Translations under genes and position numbers: made by a program
Assembly (NCBI RefSeq): GCF_013623835.1
Contig: NZ_JABKDE010000005.1
Coordinates: 186,001-250,000 of the forward strand
Source: Brevibacterium oceani
Lineage (GTDB): Bacteria; Actinomycetota; Actinomycetes; Actinomycetales; Brevibacteriaceae
Length of the DNA: 64,000 nt
Direction: 5' to 3'
Notes under the pieces: model-generated
What the model was told of the DNA's origin: nothing
The model's input: the letters and a program-made list of their open reading frames with translations, nothing else
Databases searched by the model: none
In this document: positions 43,910 through 53,015 of the stretch, piece by piece
How positions within the stretch are numbered: the stretch's first letter is position 1
How the letters are laid out: every line of letters begins with the position of its first letter

Positions 43910-44738
43910 TCAGCGCCGCCTTCGCGTCAGCGCCGCCGGGCCTCCCCCGACGACCCAGACGATCGCGGCGACGATGACCGCACCGATCCACTGGGCCGGC
44001 TGCAGGCGCTCGCCGGCGATGAGCGAACCGAGCACCACGGCCGACAGCGGCTGCAGCAGCATGAGCGCGGCCGTCGTGGGCACCGGAACCAAGGGGCTCG
44101 AGATGCTCAGCAGCACCCAGGACAGGGCCTGCCCGCACACGGCCAGCGCGAGTATCCAGGCCCAGCCATCCCAACCGAGCTCGAAGTCGAGTCCGCCGAG
44201 GACGATCCCGGCTGCCGCCGTCATCACCCCGGCCGCGATGGTGCCGACCTCGACGGGAGCGACGACGTACTGCGGGGCGATCTTCCGGCAGTGATGGATG
44301 CCGAAGATGTAGACGCCGTAGAGGATGCCCGAGAGGATCCCGAAGACCGCGCCCCGTGTCGGGTTCGCCGCGGCGGCATCGACTCCGAAGACTCCCCCGG
44401 TGAGCAGCATGCCGATGATCATGAGTGGAATGCAGCCGATGAACAGCCATCCGGGGCGGTTCCCGCCGAAGATCCAGACCAGCGCCGGAGACTCCGGCGA
44501 TGACCAGAGCCTTCGGCGGAATCTTCCCGTGCCTGCGGATCTCAAGCACGGCCAACGGCGCAAGGACGACGACCGCGATCCAACACCGCAGAAAGGCAGC
44601 GGTGGGGGCGGTCGCCTCGGCGAGGATGACGAACAGACCTGCCGAGCCCAGCAGCACAGCCGCGACGATCACCCCGAGCACCGGCAGGGCGCGTGGGGCA
44701 GGGGTCGGGCCCGGTTCGGTCACCTCGGCGGAACTCAT
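43910..44738 (-). pseudogene. EamA/DMT family transporter, broken by frameshift and internal deletion
   Basis: The start is ATG 44738, overlapping the aminotransferase stop by 4 bp. The first 85 or so residues read as EamA helices 1-3 (LPVLGVIVAAVLLGSAGLFV, FLRCWIAVVVLAPLAVLEI, ALVIAGVSGAG). Near 44490 the meaningful frame changes: the neighbouring frame continues with VWIFGGNRPGWLFIGCIPLM and runs through the second EamA half to the stop at 43910. About 30 residues of the usual fourth-helix region are missing, so this looks like a deletion that also shifts the frame, not a single-base error. Intact members have about 300 aa and export metabolites. Confidence 0.75.
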
Positions 44739-46009
44739 CCCATGTAGTCGAGGATGCGGTCGATGGCCTCGGCGGTGCGGCCGGCACCGACGGCCAGGGA
44801 CAGACGCACCGAGCGGGACCCGTCGACGGAGTCGAAGTCATCGCCCGGCGCCAGGGCCACGCCGGTCGCGTCGAGCACCTGCGCGCACCAATGTCCGGCG
44901 GTGTCGAGTCCCGCCCGGTCGAGGATGTCGTCGATGCGGGCGTACATGTAGAAGGCGCCGTCGGGTGGGGCCATCTCGCCGAAACCGAGATCATCGCGCG
45001 CTTCCAGGACGTGGTCGCGGGCTCCGGCGAAGGACGCCACGGCGGCTTCGCACTCGGCATAGGATTCGTCGGTGAAGCCGGCGACGGCCGCATACTGGGC
45101 GGGCACCGGGGCGCACAGTGACAGGTTTCCCGTGACGTTCTGGGCCGGGGCGATGAGGGACTCGGGCAGGATCGCCCACCCCAGCCGCCATCCGGTCATG
45201 CCCCAGTACTTCGAAAACGAGGAGATGACGATGGCCGTGTCGTCGTGGGCGAGTGCGCATTCGCCGCGGGTGCCGATGTAGCTGATGCCGTGGTAGATCT
45301 CGTCCGAGATCACCTGCACCCCGTTCGCCCGGCACCAGTCGACGATCTCGCCGAGCGCCTCGGGCCCGATCATCGTGCCCGTCGGATTTGCCGGGGAAGC
45401 GAGCATGAGGCCCTTGAGCGGCGCCTCGGCGTGAGCGGCGGCCAGGAGTTCGACGTTGGGTTGGAACCCTTCGTCGGGTCCGCAGTCGAGTTCGACGACC
45501 TCACAGCCGAGTGCGGCGAGGATGTTCTTGTACGCCCCGTACCCGGGCCTGGCCAGAGCCACGCGGTCACCGACGTCGAAGCAGGTGAGGAACGTCGTCT
45601 GGAATGCCCCCGAGGAGCCGGTGGTCACGGCGATGCGTTCGGGTGGGATGTCGAGGCCGTACCAGTCGCGATAGTGTCCGGCGATGGCTTCGCGCAGTTC
45701 GGGGATGCCGAAGATCGGCGAGTAGCCGAGCCCGGTGCCGGCGCGGGCGACCTCGGCGGCACGTGCCAGCACGGGGCTGGGTGCGCCTTGGGTCGGTTCG
45801 CCCAGACACATGGCGATGGTGTCGCGGCCGGCCCGCTGCATCGCATTGACCGTGGCGACGATGCCCATCGCGGCGAAGGGTTGGACGAGTCCGGACCGGG
45901 CGGAGGCGGCGGGGACGGAGGGGACCGAGCTGGAACTGCTGGGGACGGACTTGGTGGGGGCCACCTCGGCGGGGGCGGCTTGGCCTCGGGCGGGGGTGTC
46001 GGCGGTCAT
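44735..46009 (-). CDS. Pyridoxal-phosphate aminotransferase (class I/II)
   Basis: 424 aa from ATG 46009, 4 nt after the stop of the AhpD-like gene. A Ser/Pro/Ala-rich head (about 45 residues) precedes the fold: GLGYSPIFGIPELREAIAGH, TTGSSGAFQTTFLTCFDVGD, ARPGYGAYKNILAALGCEVV, ASPANPTGTMIGPEAL, SDEIYHGI, and SSFSKYWGMTGWRLGWA with the cofactor lysine. The subfamily resembles aspartate/aromatic or valine-pyruvate type enzymes; the amino donor is not predictable. It is the middle gene of a coupled three-gene unit ending in the broken EamA transporter. Confidence 0.9.
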   Translation of the reverse strand: MTADTPARGQAAPAEVAPTKSVPSSSSSVPSVPAASARSGLVQPFAAMGIVATVNAMQRAGRDTIAMCLGEPTQGAPSPVLARAAEVARAGTGLGYSPIFGIPELREAIAGHYRDWYGLDIPPERIAVTTGSSGAFQTTFLTCFDVGDRVALARPGYGAYKNILAALGCEVVELDCGPDEGFQPNVELLAAAHAEAPLKGLMLASPANPTGTMIGPEALGEIVDWCRANGVQVISDEIYHGISYIGTRGECALAHDDTAIVISSFSKYWGMTGWRLGWAILPESLIAPAQNVTGNLSLCAPVPAQYAAVAGFTDESYAECEAAVASFAGARDHVLEARDDLGFGEMAPPDGAFYMYARIDDILDRAGLDTAGHWCAQVLDATGVALAPGDDFDSVDGSRSVRLSLAVGAGRTAEAIDRILDYMG

Positions 46010-46013
46010 CGGT

Positions 46014-46586
46014 TCACTTCTTCTCGCGCGGGACGCGGCCGAGGGTGTAGAACTCCGGGTTCGGGACCATCCCGGAGATGTGGGCCATTCGGTTGGACAG
46101 GCCAAAGAAGCCGGTGATCGCGGCGATGTCCCAAGCGTCCTCGTCGTCGAAGCCGTGCTCGGCAAGTATCGCGTGGTCGGCGTCGCTGACGGCCCAGGGT
46201 TCTTCGCAGACCTTGACGGCGAAGTCGAGCATCGCCTTCTGACGTGCGCTGATGTCTGCCTGGCGGTAGTTCGTGGCGACGACGTCGGCGATGAAGGCGT
46301 CCTTTGCGAAGATCCGCAGCATCGCCCCGTGGGCGACGACGCAGTAGAGGCAGTGATTGATCGCCGAGGTGGCCACGACGATCATCTCCCGATCTGCCTT
46401 GGTGAGGTTCCCCGTCTCCTTCTCCATGAGCGCGTCATAGTAGGCGAAGAAAGCGCGGAATTCGGCGGGGCGACGAGCCAGGGCGAGGAAGACGTTGGGC
46501 ACGAAGCCCGACTTCTCGGCCACCTCGAGGATCTGGGCGCGGATGTCATCGTCGACGTCGTCGATGTCAGCAAGTGGGTATCGCAT
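46014..46586 (-). CDS. Peroxidase-related AhpD-like protein (carboxymuconolactone decarboxylase family)
   Basis: About 190 aa if started at ATG 46586 (7 nt after TAGCAT, leaderless); ATG 46595 would add three residues. The all-helical AhpD/CMD fold is shown by AEKSGFVPNVFLALARRPAE and by the redox motif NHCLYCVVAHGAML, a CxxC followed by His. KADREMIVVATSAIN and NRMAHISGMVPNPEFY are typical of the group called uncharacterised peroxidase-related enzyme. It probably reduces peroxides through the cysteine pair. First gene of the unit with the aminotransferase. Confidence 0.88.
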   Translation of the reverse strand: MRYPLADIDDVDDDIRAQILEVAEKSGFVPNVFLALARRPAEFRAFFAYYDALMEKETGNLTKADREMIVVATSAINHCLYCVVAHGAMLRIFAKDAFIADVVATNYRQADISARQKAMLDFAVKVCEEPWAVSDADHAILAEHGFDDEDAWDIAAITGFFGLSNRMAHISGMVPNPEFYTLGRVPREKK

Positions 46587-46593
46587 ATCCCTC

Positions 46594-46599
46594 ATGCTA
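46594..46599 (-). promoter_or_regulatory. -10 element of leaderless AhpD-like gene
   Basis: TAGCAT on the minus strand is 7 nt before the ATG at 46586 and itself contains the first two bases of the alternative ATG at 46595, which favours the downstream start. Confidence 0.5.
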
Positions 46600-46785
46600 G
46601 CCCGGGAGAGGCGGGCCGCGTCGAGGGGTTCGTTCCCGCACGCAGGTCCGCGGTGAGTGCGACGTGGGGTGCGGCGAGGGGATGCCCAGCGTTCAGCGCG
46701 CGAGCCCGCTCAGCACGAGCGAGCGATACAGTGAGATCGGTACGTTCGTTCACGTGTCCACTCGAGCATCGAAGGAGATCACATC

Positions 46786-47091
46786 ATGGCCGCATGCGAC
46801 GCAGAAGACACCGGATCGACCGGCGAGGTCCAGCTCGACAACGGTGTGTTCCGGGTGACGAGGTGGACGATCAGACCAGACGGGGTCATCCCGATGCACA
46901 AGCATGAGCACGAGTACGTCGTGGTGCCGATGGTCACCGGCACGATGCACGTGCGCAACTTCGACGGCACCGAGATCCACGCCGAACTCGAGGCCGGAGT
47001 CTCCTACACTCGCCCGGCAGGCTCCGAGCACGAGGTCTCGAACCCCGGAGGCAGCACCGACGTCGTCTTCGTCGAGGTCGAGCGCCTCTGA
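46786..47091 (+). CDS. Small cupin-domain protein
   Basis: 101 aa, ATG 46786 after GAAGGAG. A single conserved beta-barrel: RWTIRPDGVIPMHKHEHEYV gives the His-x-His and Glu of the first cupin motif, and YTRPAGSEHEVSNPG gives the second His. It probably binds a divalent metal. Such small cupins are isomerases, dioxygenase-like or sensory proteins, and nothing in the neighbourhood decides between these. It stands alone, convergent with the ligase gene. Confidence 0.85.
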   Translation: MAACDAEDTGSTGEVQLDNGVFRVTRWTIRPDGVIPMHKHEHEYVVVPMVTGTMHVRNFDGTEIHAELEAGVSYTRPAGSEHEVSNPGGSTDVVFVEVERL

Positions 47092-47121
47092 GGGTCTGAC
47101 TCCTCAGCGAGAAGCTGAGCC

Positions 47122-48600
47122 TCAGGCGGGGATCTCCCAGGTGTGGACGGGCTTGCCCGAGGCCTGGTTCGCCAGGTACGCATCCATCATCCCGGCCAGT
47201 CCTTCGCGGCGTTCCGGTGAGTCGTGCCGACTGCCGGGAGCCAGGCTCTCGAGCGTGCGCAGCTGCCAGGTGGCACCGTTGACGCGGCGCTCGGCCCGGC
47301 CCTCGATGATCGACATGTATTCGTCGATGACGTCCTTATCGATGTTCAGCCTCGCCAGACCGCGCCTGGCCTGCGGTGCGAGCACATCGGTGACGAGGTC
47401 GGCGACGCCGATCCGCCCGATCTTCGGCCAGGTCACCCGCGCTTCGATGCCATCCTTGGCGCACGCGAAGAAGTTCTCCTCGGCCTCGGCGAACGACATC
47501 CGCGACCATACTGGACGGTTCTCCCCGACGAGGAATTCGGCCAGCCCGTAGTAGAAGGCGGCATCGGCGACCATGTCGACCGGCGTCGGGCCGGCCGGCA
47601 GCAGCCGGTTCTCGACCCGGATGTGCGCGCCGCTGTCACCCGAGTTGTAGATCGGCCGGTTCCAACGCCATACGGTGCCGTTGTGGAGGTTGAGTTCGAA
47701 GAGCTTCGGGGCGTCGGCGGCGCGGAACTCGACGAAGTCCTTGATCTCGGGCAGCAGCGGCGGGAAGTAGCGGACGTTCTCCTCGAAGAGGTCGAACACG
47801 CTGGTGATCCAACGTTCCCCGAACCACACGCGGGGCCGCACACCCTGATTGACCAGCTCCGGCGTACGCGTGTCGATGGACTGCGAGAACACCGGGATCC
47901 GGGACTCGTGCCACAGCTTCCGCCCGACGAACAGCGGCGAGTTCGCCGCCACCGCCACCTGCGCGGCGGCGATCGCCTGCGAGGCATTCCACGCATCGGC
48001 GAACCGGTTCGGCGCCACCTGCAGGTGCAGCTGCATCGACGTGCAGGAGGCCTCGGGGGCGATATCGGAGAACTCCGCCCGGTACCGCTCCTCGCGGCCG
48101 AGTTCGATCTGCACGTACTCACCGCGCGCATCGATGATCGAGTTGCTCAGCGCCTCGTAGCGGTTCTCCTCGGTCATCCACCTCTCGTCGGTGAGGAATT
48201 CGGTGGTCAGTGTCGGCAGCGTTCCGATCGACACCGCCTTCAGCCCGTCCGCCTCGGCGGCCTTCTGCGCCTTTTCGAGCCGGTGGGCGACACCGGCTTC
48301 GAGGGTCTTGAGTCCGCGTCCGGCGACCTGGAGCACCGGGTGGTTGAGTTCGAGGTTGAACCCGCCGATCTCGGACTGGAACTCGTCGTCGAGGCGGTCG
48401 AGCACCTCCTTGTTGCGCAGGCTCGGCTGGTTCCCGTCGTCGACGAGGTTGAGCTCGAGTTCGAGCCCGATCGTGCCCGCGGATTTGAACTCCGCATGAC
48501 GCAGGTAGGTATCGAAGAGCTCGAGGTTCTCCGCGAGCTTCTCCCGATACAGTGTTCGTTCCTCCGGCGTGTACCGCTTGGAGCTGACTGCCTCACCCAT
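47122..48600 (-). CDS. Glutamate-cysteine ligase family protein (ATP-grasp-like GCS2 type)
   Basis: 492 aa from ATG 48600 (MGEAVSSKRYTPEERTLYRE); upstream codons in the same frame look non-coding. Key stretches: AGTIGLELELNLVDDGNQPS with the metal-binding Glu residues, FNLELNHPVLQVAGRG, SCTSMQLHLQVAPNRFADAW and LFELNLHNGTVWRWNRPIY. The family makes gamma-glutamyl bonds, as in gamma-glutamylcysteine formation. A glutathione synthetase gene is not present, and actinobacteria mostly use mycothiol, so another gamma-glutamyl product is possible. TTTGCT lies 6 nt before the ATG, perhaps a weak leaderless promoter. Confidence 0.8.
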   Translation of the reverse strand: MGEAVSSKRYTPEERTLYREKLAENLELFDTYLRHAEFKSAGTIGLELELNLVDDGNQPSLRNKEVLDRLDDEFQSEIGGFNLELNHPVLQVAGRGLKTLEAGVAHRLEKAQKAAEADGLKAVSIGTLPTLTTEFLTDERWMTEENRYEALSNSIIDARGEYVQIELGREERYRAEFSDIAPEASCTSMQLHLQVAPNRFADAWNASQAIAAAQVAVAANSPLFVGRKLWHESRIPVFSQSIDTRTPELVNQGVRPRVWFGERWITSVFDLFEENVRYFPPLLPEIKDFVEFRAADAPKLFELNLHNGTVWRWNRPIYNSGDSGAHIRVENRLLPAGPTPVDMVADAAFYYGLAEFLVGENRPVWSRMSFAEAEENFFACAKDGIEARVTWPKIGRIGVADLVTDVLAPQARRGLARLNIDKDVIDEYMSIIEGRAERRVNGATWQLRTLESLAPGSRHDSPERREGLAGMMDAYLANQASGKPVHTWEIPA

Positions 48601-48758
48601 AGGACTAGCAAACCACAGACGGCAGGGTTCGCGCGCGGTCCGAACCCGCTGTCGCATCATCCGGACAACACGCGTCGAATGCCCTCGCCCGCTCCGATGA
48701 GTCCGGTCGCTGTCGGTCGCACCATCCGGACACCGCACACCCCGCGAGCCGCCCTCCG

Positions 48759-48764
48759 TAGAAT
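48759..48764 (+). promoter_or_regulatory. -10 element of leaderless M20 peptidase gene
   Basis: TAGAAT lies 6 nt before the ATG at 48771; no independent ribosome site can act on that ATG. Confidence 0.65.
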
Positions 48765-48770
48765 CGGAGC

Positions 48771-49943
48771 ATGACCTCGCTCACTTCATCCGACCTCCAG
48801 CCCGCTGACCTCGTCAATCAGGCCGCAGAGCACCTGCCCGACATCCTCGCCGACATCGAACGCGTGATCACCCTCGAGACCCCGTCGAGCGACAAGAATG
48901 CGGTGGCCGCCGGTGCGCGGGACTTCGCCGCGCTCCTCAAGGACCGCCTCGGCGCCGAGGCGGAGCTGCTCGAGGTCGAAGGCACCACTCATCTGCGTCT
49001 GCGCTTCGGCACCGGCCCCACTCGGGTCGTCCTCCTCAACCACCAGGACACGGTGTGGCCGCACGGCACGCTCGAACGCATCCCGTTCTCCACCGACGAC
49101 GGCATCCTCCGCGGGCCCGGCAGCTTCGACATGCTCACCGGGGCGATCATGAGCGTGCACGCGACCGCGATCCTGCGCGACCGCCTCGGGGATGGTGCTC
49201 TGGACGGTCTGTCGATCCTCGTCACCGGCGATGAGGAGATCGGCTCGCTGACTTCGTCCGATCTCATCCGCGCTGAGGCGGCCGACGCCGGTGCCGTGTT
49301 CGTGATGGAGGCGAGCGCCGGCGGTGCGCTCAAGCTCGAGCGCAAGGGCACGAGCAACTACGTCCTCGTCTTCTCGGGCAAGGCCTCGCATGCGGGGCTC
49401 GAACCGGAGAAGGGGATCAACGCGGGCATGGCGCTGGCGCTGACCCTGCCGCTGGTGGCGGACCTCGCCGACGCCGAGGCGGGGACGACGGTGGTGCCGA
49501 CCGTGATCAGTGCGGGCACGACGTCGAACACGGTGCCCGCCGAAGCGCGGGTGGACATCGATGTGCGCGCCCGGACTGCGGCGGAGCTCGAGCGCGTCGA
49601 TGCGCAGATCCGCGAATTGGCGAAGAATCCGCAGGTGGAGGGCTCGACGACCGAGGTGCTCGGCGGGATCAATCGCCCGCCGTTCGAGCGCGAGCAGTCG
49701 GCGGCGCTGTTCGATCGTGCGAGAGCGCTGGCGGATGAACTCGGGCTGCCTGTTCCTGAAGGCGTGTCCGTGGGCGGGGCCTCGGACGGGAACTTCACGG
49801 CCGGCGACGGCATCCCCACACTCGATGGCCTCGGTGCCGTCGGCGACGGTGCGCACGCCGAACACGAGCATGCCGTCATCGCCGAGATCGCACCGCGCAC
49901 CGCACTCCTCGCCGCCCTCATCGCCGACCAACTGAAGGGCTGA
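48771..49943 (+). CDS. M20 family metallopeptidase (carboxypeptidase G2-like)
   Basis: 390 aa. Zinc ligands and catalytic residues: LLNHQDTVWPHGTL (His, Asp), GPGSFDMLTGAIMS (bridging Asp), VTGDEEIGS (catalytic Glu and ligand Glu), EASAGGALKLERKGTSNY, and HAEHEHAVI near the end (ligand His). The lid/dimer domain (about 185-295) has SHAGLEPEKGINAG. This is the CPG2/ArgE branch, which removes C-terminal glutamate or N-acyl groups. No signal peptide, so cytoplasmic. The gene stands alone and its transcript looks leaderless. Confidence 0.9.
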   Translation: MTSLTSSDLQPADLVNQAAEHLPDILADIERVITLETPSSDKNAVAAGARDFAALLKDRLGAEAELLEVEGTTHLRLRFGTGPTRVVLLNHQDTVWPHGTLERIPFSTDDGILRGPGSFDMLTGAIMSVHATAILRDRLGDGALDGLSILVTGDEEIGSLTSSDLIRAEAADAGAVFVMEASAGGALKLERKGTSNYVLVFSGKASHAGLEPEKGINAGMALALTLPLVADLADAEAGTTVVPTVISAGTTSNTVPAEARVDIDVRARTAAELERVDAQIRELAKNPQVEGSTTEVLGGINRPPFEREQSAALFDRARALADELGLPVPEGVSVGGASDGNFTAGDGIPTLDGLGAVGDGAHAEHEHAVIAEIAPRTALLAALIADQLKG

Positions 49944-50026
49944 GAGGCGGCGGGGCGAGGCGGGCGCCGGCCTTGGCTGGCGTAGCGGTTACGTCAGCAA
50001 GTCGACGATTCCTCACTCACGCCCAC

Positions 50027-50080
50027 AAGTGGGTACAGAATGCCAAAATCCCTCGGAAAATGTGCATTCTGTACCCACTT
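50027..50080. terminator. Perfect 17-bp-arm hairpin between convergent genes
   Basis: AAGTGGGTACAGAATGC (50027-50043) and its exact inverse GCATTCTGTACCCACTT (50064-50080) enclose a 20-nt A/T-richer spacer. It lies between the M20 peptidase and the convergent FkbM gene, so it may stop transcription in both directions. Confidence 0.65.
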
Positions 50081-50204
50081 CCTGGACTCCGGAGCGGTCC
50101 GGGCGACCGCCTCTCGCCAGCGGAATCAACACGAGCCCTGCGCCGACAGACTGGCTGAAGGCCCTCCACTCAGGTTCGGCCTCGGCGCCGACGACGAAAG
50201 CCAG

Positions 50205-51182
50205 CTAATCCACGGGGTATCCGGCGGCGCGCATCTGCTCGGGAGACTTGAGCGTGAACAGCCAGTCACGCAGCCGCGGATCCGGCCTGATCGCCTTCCG
50301 GGCGAGGAGCCGATCCTCGCCGACGAGATAGTAGTGGTAGCCGTGCCCGCCGAGGTGGCCCATGAGTTCGCGTGGCCTCGCCCGGTCCTCGAGGACTTCG
50401 CAGAGGATGTCGGGGTGGAATGTGTCGAGGAATTCCTGCCCGTTGGCGAAGACCTCGTTCTCGCCACCTTCGACGTCGATCTTCACGGTCACCCGAGAGT
50501 GATTCGCAACTGGTGCTGTGTCCCACCCGGGATTCTCCTCCAGCAGTTCGGGAAGGAGGTCGTCGAGGGAGGTGAAGCGCACTTCGGCATCGGAGTCGAA
50601 GTCCATATCGGCGGAGTAGAACGAGGGCAGGGCCGACCCGCCGCTGCCGAGCGGCACCTTCATCCATGTATCGGGGCTGCCGACTCCGGTGGGATGGACG
50701 GTGACCCGGTCGGTGAAACCGTTGCGCTCGAGGTTCTTCTCGATGCCGGCGACCACAGCCGGGATGATCTCGAACGTATGGGCGCGGGTCCGCGGATTCG
50801 CCGCGAGGACGGCCATGGTGAAGACCCCGGTGTAGGCGCCGATGTCGAGGAACACCTCGGCGTCGGAGCTGAGGTCGACCATGAGGTCGAGGGCGAACGC
50901 GTCCTCGGGTTCGGTGCGTCTGCCTCGGCCCCAGTAGAACTCTTTGGCGATCTCGCAGCGGAAGGGTTCGACGAGGTAGAAGTCGGCGCAGCCGGACCGT
51001 CCGCGGACTTCGGTCAGTTCGATCGGAGCGGGCAGGCGGCCGATCTTCAGCCCTTTGACTCGGGGAGCGATCGTGCGCAGCAAAGGGTGGAGGAAAGGCT
51101 GGGCGAGGGCGGCCTTGACCGGGAGTTTGAGGCCGAACCAGGACTGTCTGCGCGCGGCGAGCGTGCGCAGGTAGTCGTTCAT
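50205..51182 (-). CDS. FkbM family methyltransferase
   Basis: 325 aa, ATG 51182 behind GAGGGGG. The SAM-binding start is VFLDIGAYTGVFTMAVLAAN, followed by AHTFEIIPAVVAGIEKNLER and NGFTDRVTVHPTGVG. VTVKIDVEGGENEVFANGQE is the FkbM hallmark. A basic N-terminal part of about 60 residues precedes the domain. Members O-methylate sugars or polyketides; no polysaccharide or polyketide genes are adjacent, so the acceptor is unknown. Confidence 0.88.
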   Translation of the reverse strand: MNDYLRTLAARRQSWFGLKLPVKAALAQPFLHPLLRTIAPRVKGLKIGRLPAPIELTEVRGRSGCADFYLVEPFRCEIAKEFYWGRGRRTEPEDAFALDLMVDLSSDAEVFLDIGAYTGVFTMAVLAANPRTRAHTFEIIPAVVAGIEKNLERNGFTDRVTVHPTGVGSPDTWMKVPLGSGGSALPSFYSADMDFDSDAEVRFTSLDDLLPELLEENPGWDTAPVANHSRVTVKIDVEGGENEVFANGQEFLDTFHPDILCEVLEDRARPRELMGHLGGHGYHYYLVGEDRLLARKAIRPDPRLRDWLFTLKSPEQMRAAGYPVD

Positions 51183-51289
51183 GACGTGGCCCCCTCGCTG
51201 ACAGGAAGACTTTCGTTCACACTATCAATCGCGGGTCCGCTGCTCCAGAGGCTGCTGGCCTAAGCTGGGGGAAAGAACCATCGACCGCA

Positions 51290-51329
51290 TTGCGCAGGAG
51301 CTGCGCAAGGATTGCGCGGTAAATGCGCA
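51290..51329 (+). promoter_or_regulatory. Operator array: four TGCGC(A/G) sites at exact 11-bp period
   Basis: TGCGCA, TGCGCA, TGCGCG and TGCGCA begin at 51291, 51302, 51313 and 51324. The first two also form TTGCGCA-N5-TGCGCAA. The array ends just before the AAGGAG of the enolase-family gene at 51345, so a bound protein would block transcription or translation initiation. The 11-bp period places the sites on one face of the helix. Confidence 0.6.
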
Positions 51330-51344
51330 GAAGGAGCCAGGCTC

Positions 51345-52469
51345 ATGAAGCTGAAGTCAGTCACCCTCCACCAGGTCTCCATCCCCCTGGTCACCCCGTT
51401 CGAGACCTCGTTCATGCGGGAGACCGAGAAGGACTGCTACCTCGTCGAGGCGGTCTTCGACACTCCCAAGGGTGAGATCACCGGATGGGGTGAGTCGGTG
51501 GCGATGATCGCTCCGCTGTACTCCTCGGAGTATGTCGCCGCAGGCATCGACGTCACTCGCCGCTGGCTGGCGCCCATCCTCTTCGACGTCGAAGACCTGA
51601 CCGCCGAGACCGTCGGCTGGCACCTGCGCCACGTCATCGGCCACCCGATGGCGAAGTCCGCACTCGAGATGGCGGTCATCGAAGCCCAGCTGAAACTCCA
51701 CGACCAGTCGTTCAAGGACTACCTCGGCGGGGTCGTCGACTCCGTCCCGTCGGGAGTGTCGGTGGGCATTCAGGACTCCGTCGAGGAGACCGTCAAGGTC
51801 ATCGGCGGATACCTCGAGGAGGGTTACGCCCGGATCAAGCTGAAGATCAAGCCCGGCAAGGACATCGCTCCGGTCGCCGCCGTGCGCAAGGCCTTCGGCG
51901 AAGACTTCGGTTTCCAGGTCGACGCGAATGCCGCCTACACTCTCGTCGATGCCGCACATCTGCGCCGCCTCGACGAATACGGTCTCCTCCTCATCGAACA
52001 GCCCCTCGGCGAGGCCGACATCCGGCAGCATGCGGAACTTGCGAAGCTCATGGACACCCCGATGTGCCTCGACGAATCCATCGTCTCCGCCGAGGCGGCC
52101 GCGGATGCGATCATGCTCGGAGCCACCTCGGTGATCAATATCAAACCCGGACGGGTCGGCGGCTTCATCGAGGCGAAGAAGATCCACGACCTCGCCGCCG
52201 CACACGGGGTCGCCGTGTGGCACGGAGGAATGGTCGAGACCGGACTGGGACGCGCGGCGAACGCTGCCCTGGCCTCGCTGCCGGGCTTCACCCTGCCCGG
52301 CGACATCTCCGGGTCGAACCGGTTCTTCCACGAGGACATCACCGAGGAGATCGTCATGCACGACGGCAAGGTCGACGTCCCCGCAGGGGTCGGCTTCGGC
52401 GTCTCGATCGACCCGGCCAAGCTCGAACGCTTCCGCACCGAATCAGTGGAGCTCCTGCCCGGGCGCTGA
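51345..52469 (+). CDS. Enolase-superfamily enzyme: o-succinylbenzoate synthase / N-acylamino acid racemase type
   Basis: 374 aa from ATG 51345 after AAGGAG. The capping domain starts MKLKSVTLHQVSIPLVTPFE. In the barrel, ARIKLKIKPG has the catalytic Lys-x-Lys, FQVDANAAYTL the first metal Asp, LLIEQPL the Glu, CLDESI the second Asp with its neighbour, and NIKPGRVGG the second catalytic Lys. VWHGGMVETGLGRAANAALA closes the site. This is the MenC type 2/NSAR branch, which does menaquinone ring synthesis, N-acylamino acid racemisation or both. No men genes are near, which favours racemisation or a relocated menC. Preceded by a striking operator array. Confidence 0.88.
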   Translation: MKLKSVTLHQVSIPLVTPFETSFMRETEKDCYLVEAVFDTPKGEITGWGESVAMIAPLYSSEYVAAGIDVTRRWLAPILFDVEDLTAETVGWHLRHVIGHPMAKSALEMAVIEAQLKLHDQSFKDYLGGVVDSVPSGVSVGIQDSVEETVKVIGGYLEEGYARIKLKIKPGKDIAPVAAVRKAFGEDFGFQVDANAAYTLVDAAHLRRLDEYGLLLIEQPLGEADIRQHAELAKLMDTPMCLDESIVSAEAAADAIMLGATSVINIKPGRVGGFIEAKKIHDLAAAHGVAVWHGGMVETGLGRAANAALASLPGFTLPGDISGSNRFFHEDITEEIVMHDGKVDVPAGVGFGVSIDPAKLERFRTESVELLPGR

Positions 52470-52543
52470 TTCTCCCGCGGCGAGGCGAACCGGCACAGTC
52501 TCCTCACGCAGTCGCCGTCGTGGCCCGGGTTGACGGAGTCCGC

Positions 52544-52906
52544 CTAACCCTCTGCCGGGGCGTCTGCGTCCTCCGCTGACGAAGCACCGGATCCCGAGTC
52601 GGAGCCTTCCGACCCCGAGCTGCCCGACTCGTCTCCGGATCGATCTGCCTCATCGCGTTCGGACTGGGACCCGCCCGGCGCGTCGCCTCCGCCCTGCATC
52701 TGGCTCTGCCCAGGGCCTCCGCCTCCGGGCCCGGACTGATTCGGCGCGAACTGCATCACGCCGATTCCTGCGAGACCGCCTGCGAGGAACAGGGCGGCCC
52801 CGCCGAGGATGAGGGTGGTCTTGCGGGAGGTCAGAGGACGTTTCCTGCCTCCTGCCGCGTGCATCGTCTCCTCGTCGGACTCTCTCGGTGTCGGATCGGT
52901 GGTCAT
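52544..52906 (-). CDS. Small membrane-anchored Gly/Ser-rich protein
   Basis: 120 aa, ATG 52906 after AGAGGAA. A charged head of 28 residues, one helix (about 29-52, TTLILGGAALFLAGGLAGIG) and an outer tail of Gly, Ser, Asp and Gln. The tail composition matches the C-terminus of the export adaptor encoded at 55033-56391 (PGGG/GGPGGGQ type). It is the last gene of the ABC-export unit, 109 bp behind the permease. Function unknown. Confidence 0.6.
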   Translation of the reverse strand: MTTDPTPRESDEETMHAAGGRKRPLTSRKTTLILGGAALFLAGGLAGIGVMQFAPNQSGPGGGGPGQSQMQGGGDAPGGSQSERDEADRSGDESGSSGSEGSDSGSGASSAEDADAPAEG

Positions 52907-53015
52907 AGTGCGTTCCTCTCTGCCTTCTCGGTCATTGCCTGTCGTCTCCGTCGGTGTCTGCCCGGTTCGTGCGGATTCGGTGCCCGCTCACCCGCCTCGA
53001 GGGCTCGATCTCGTC

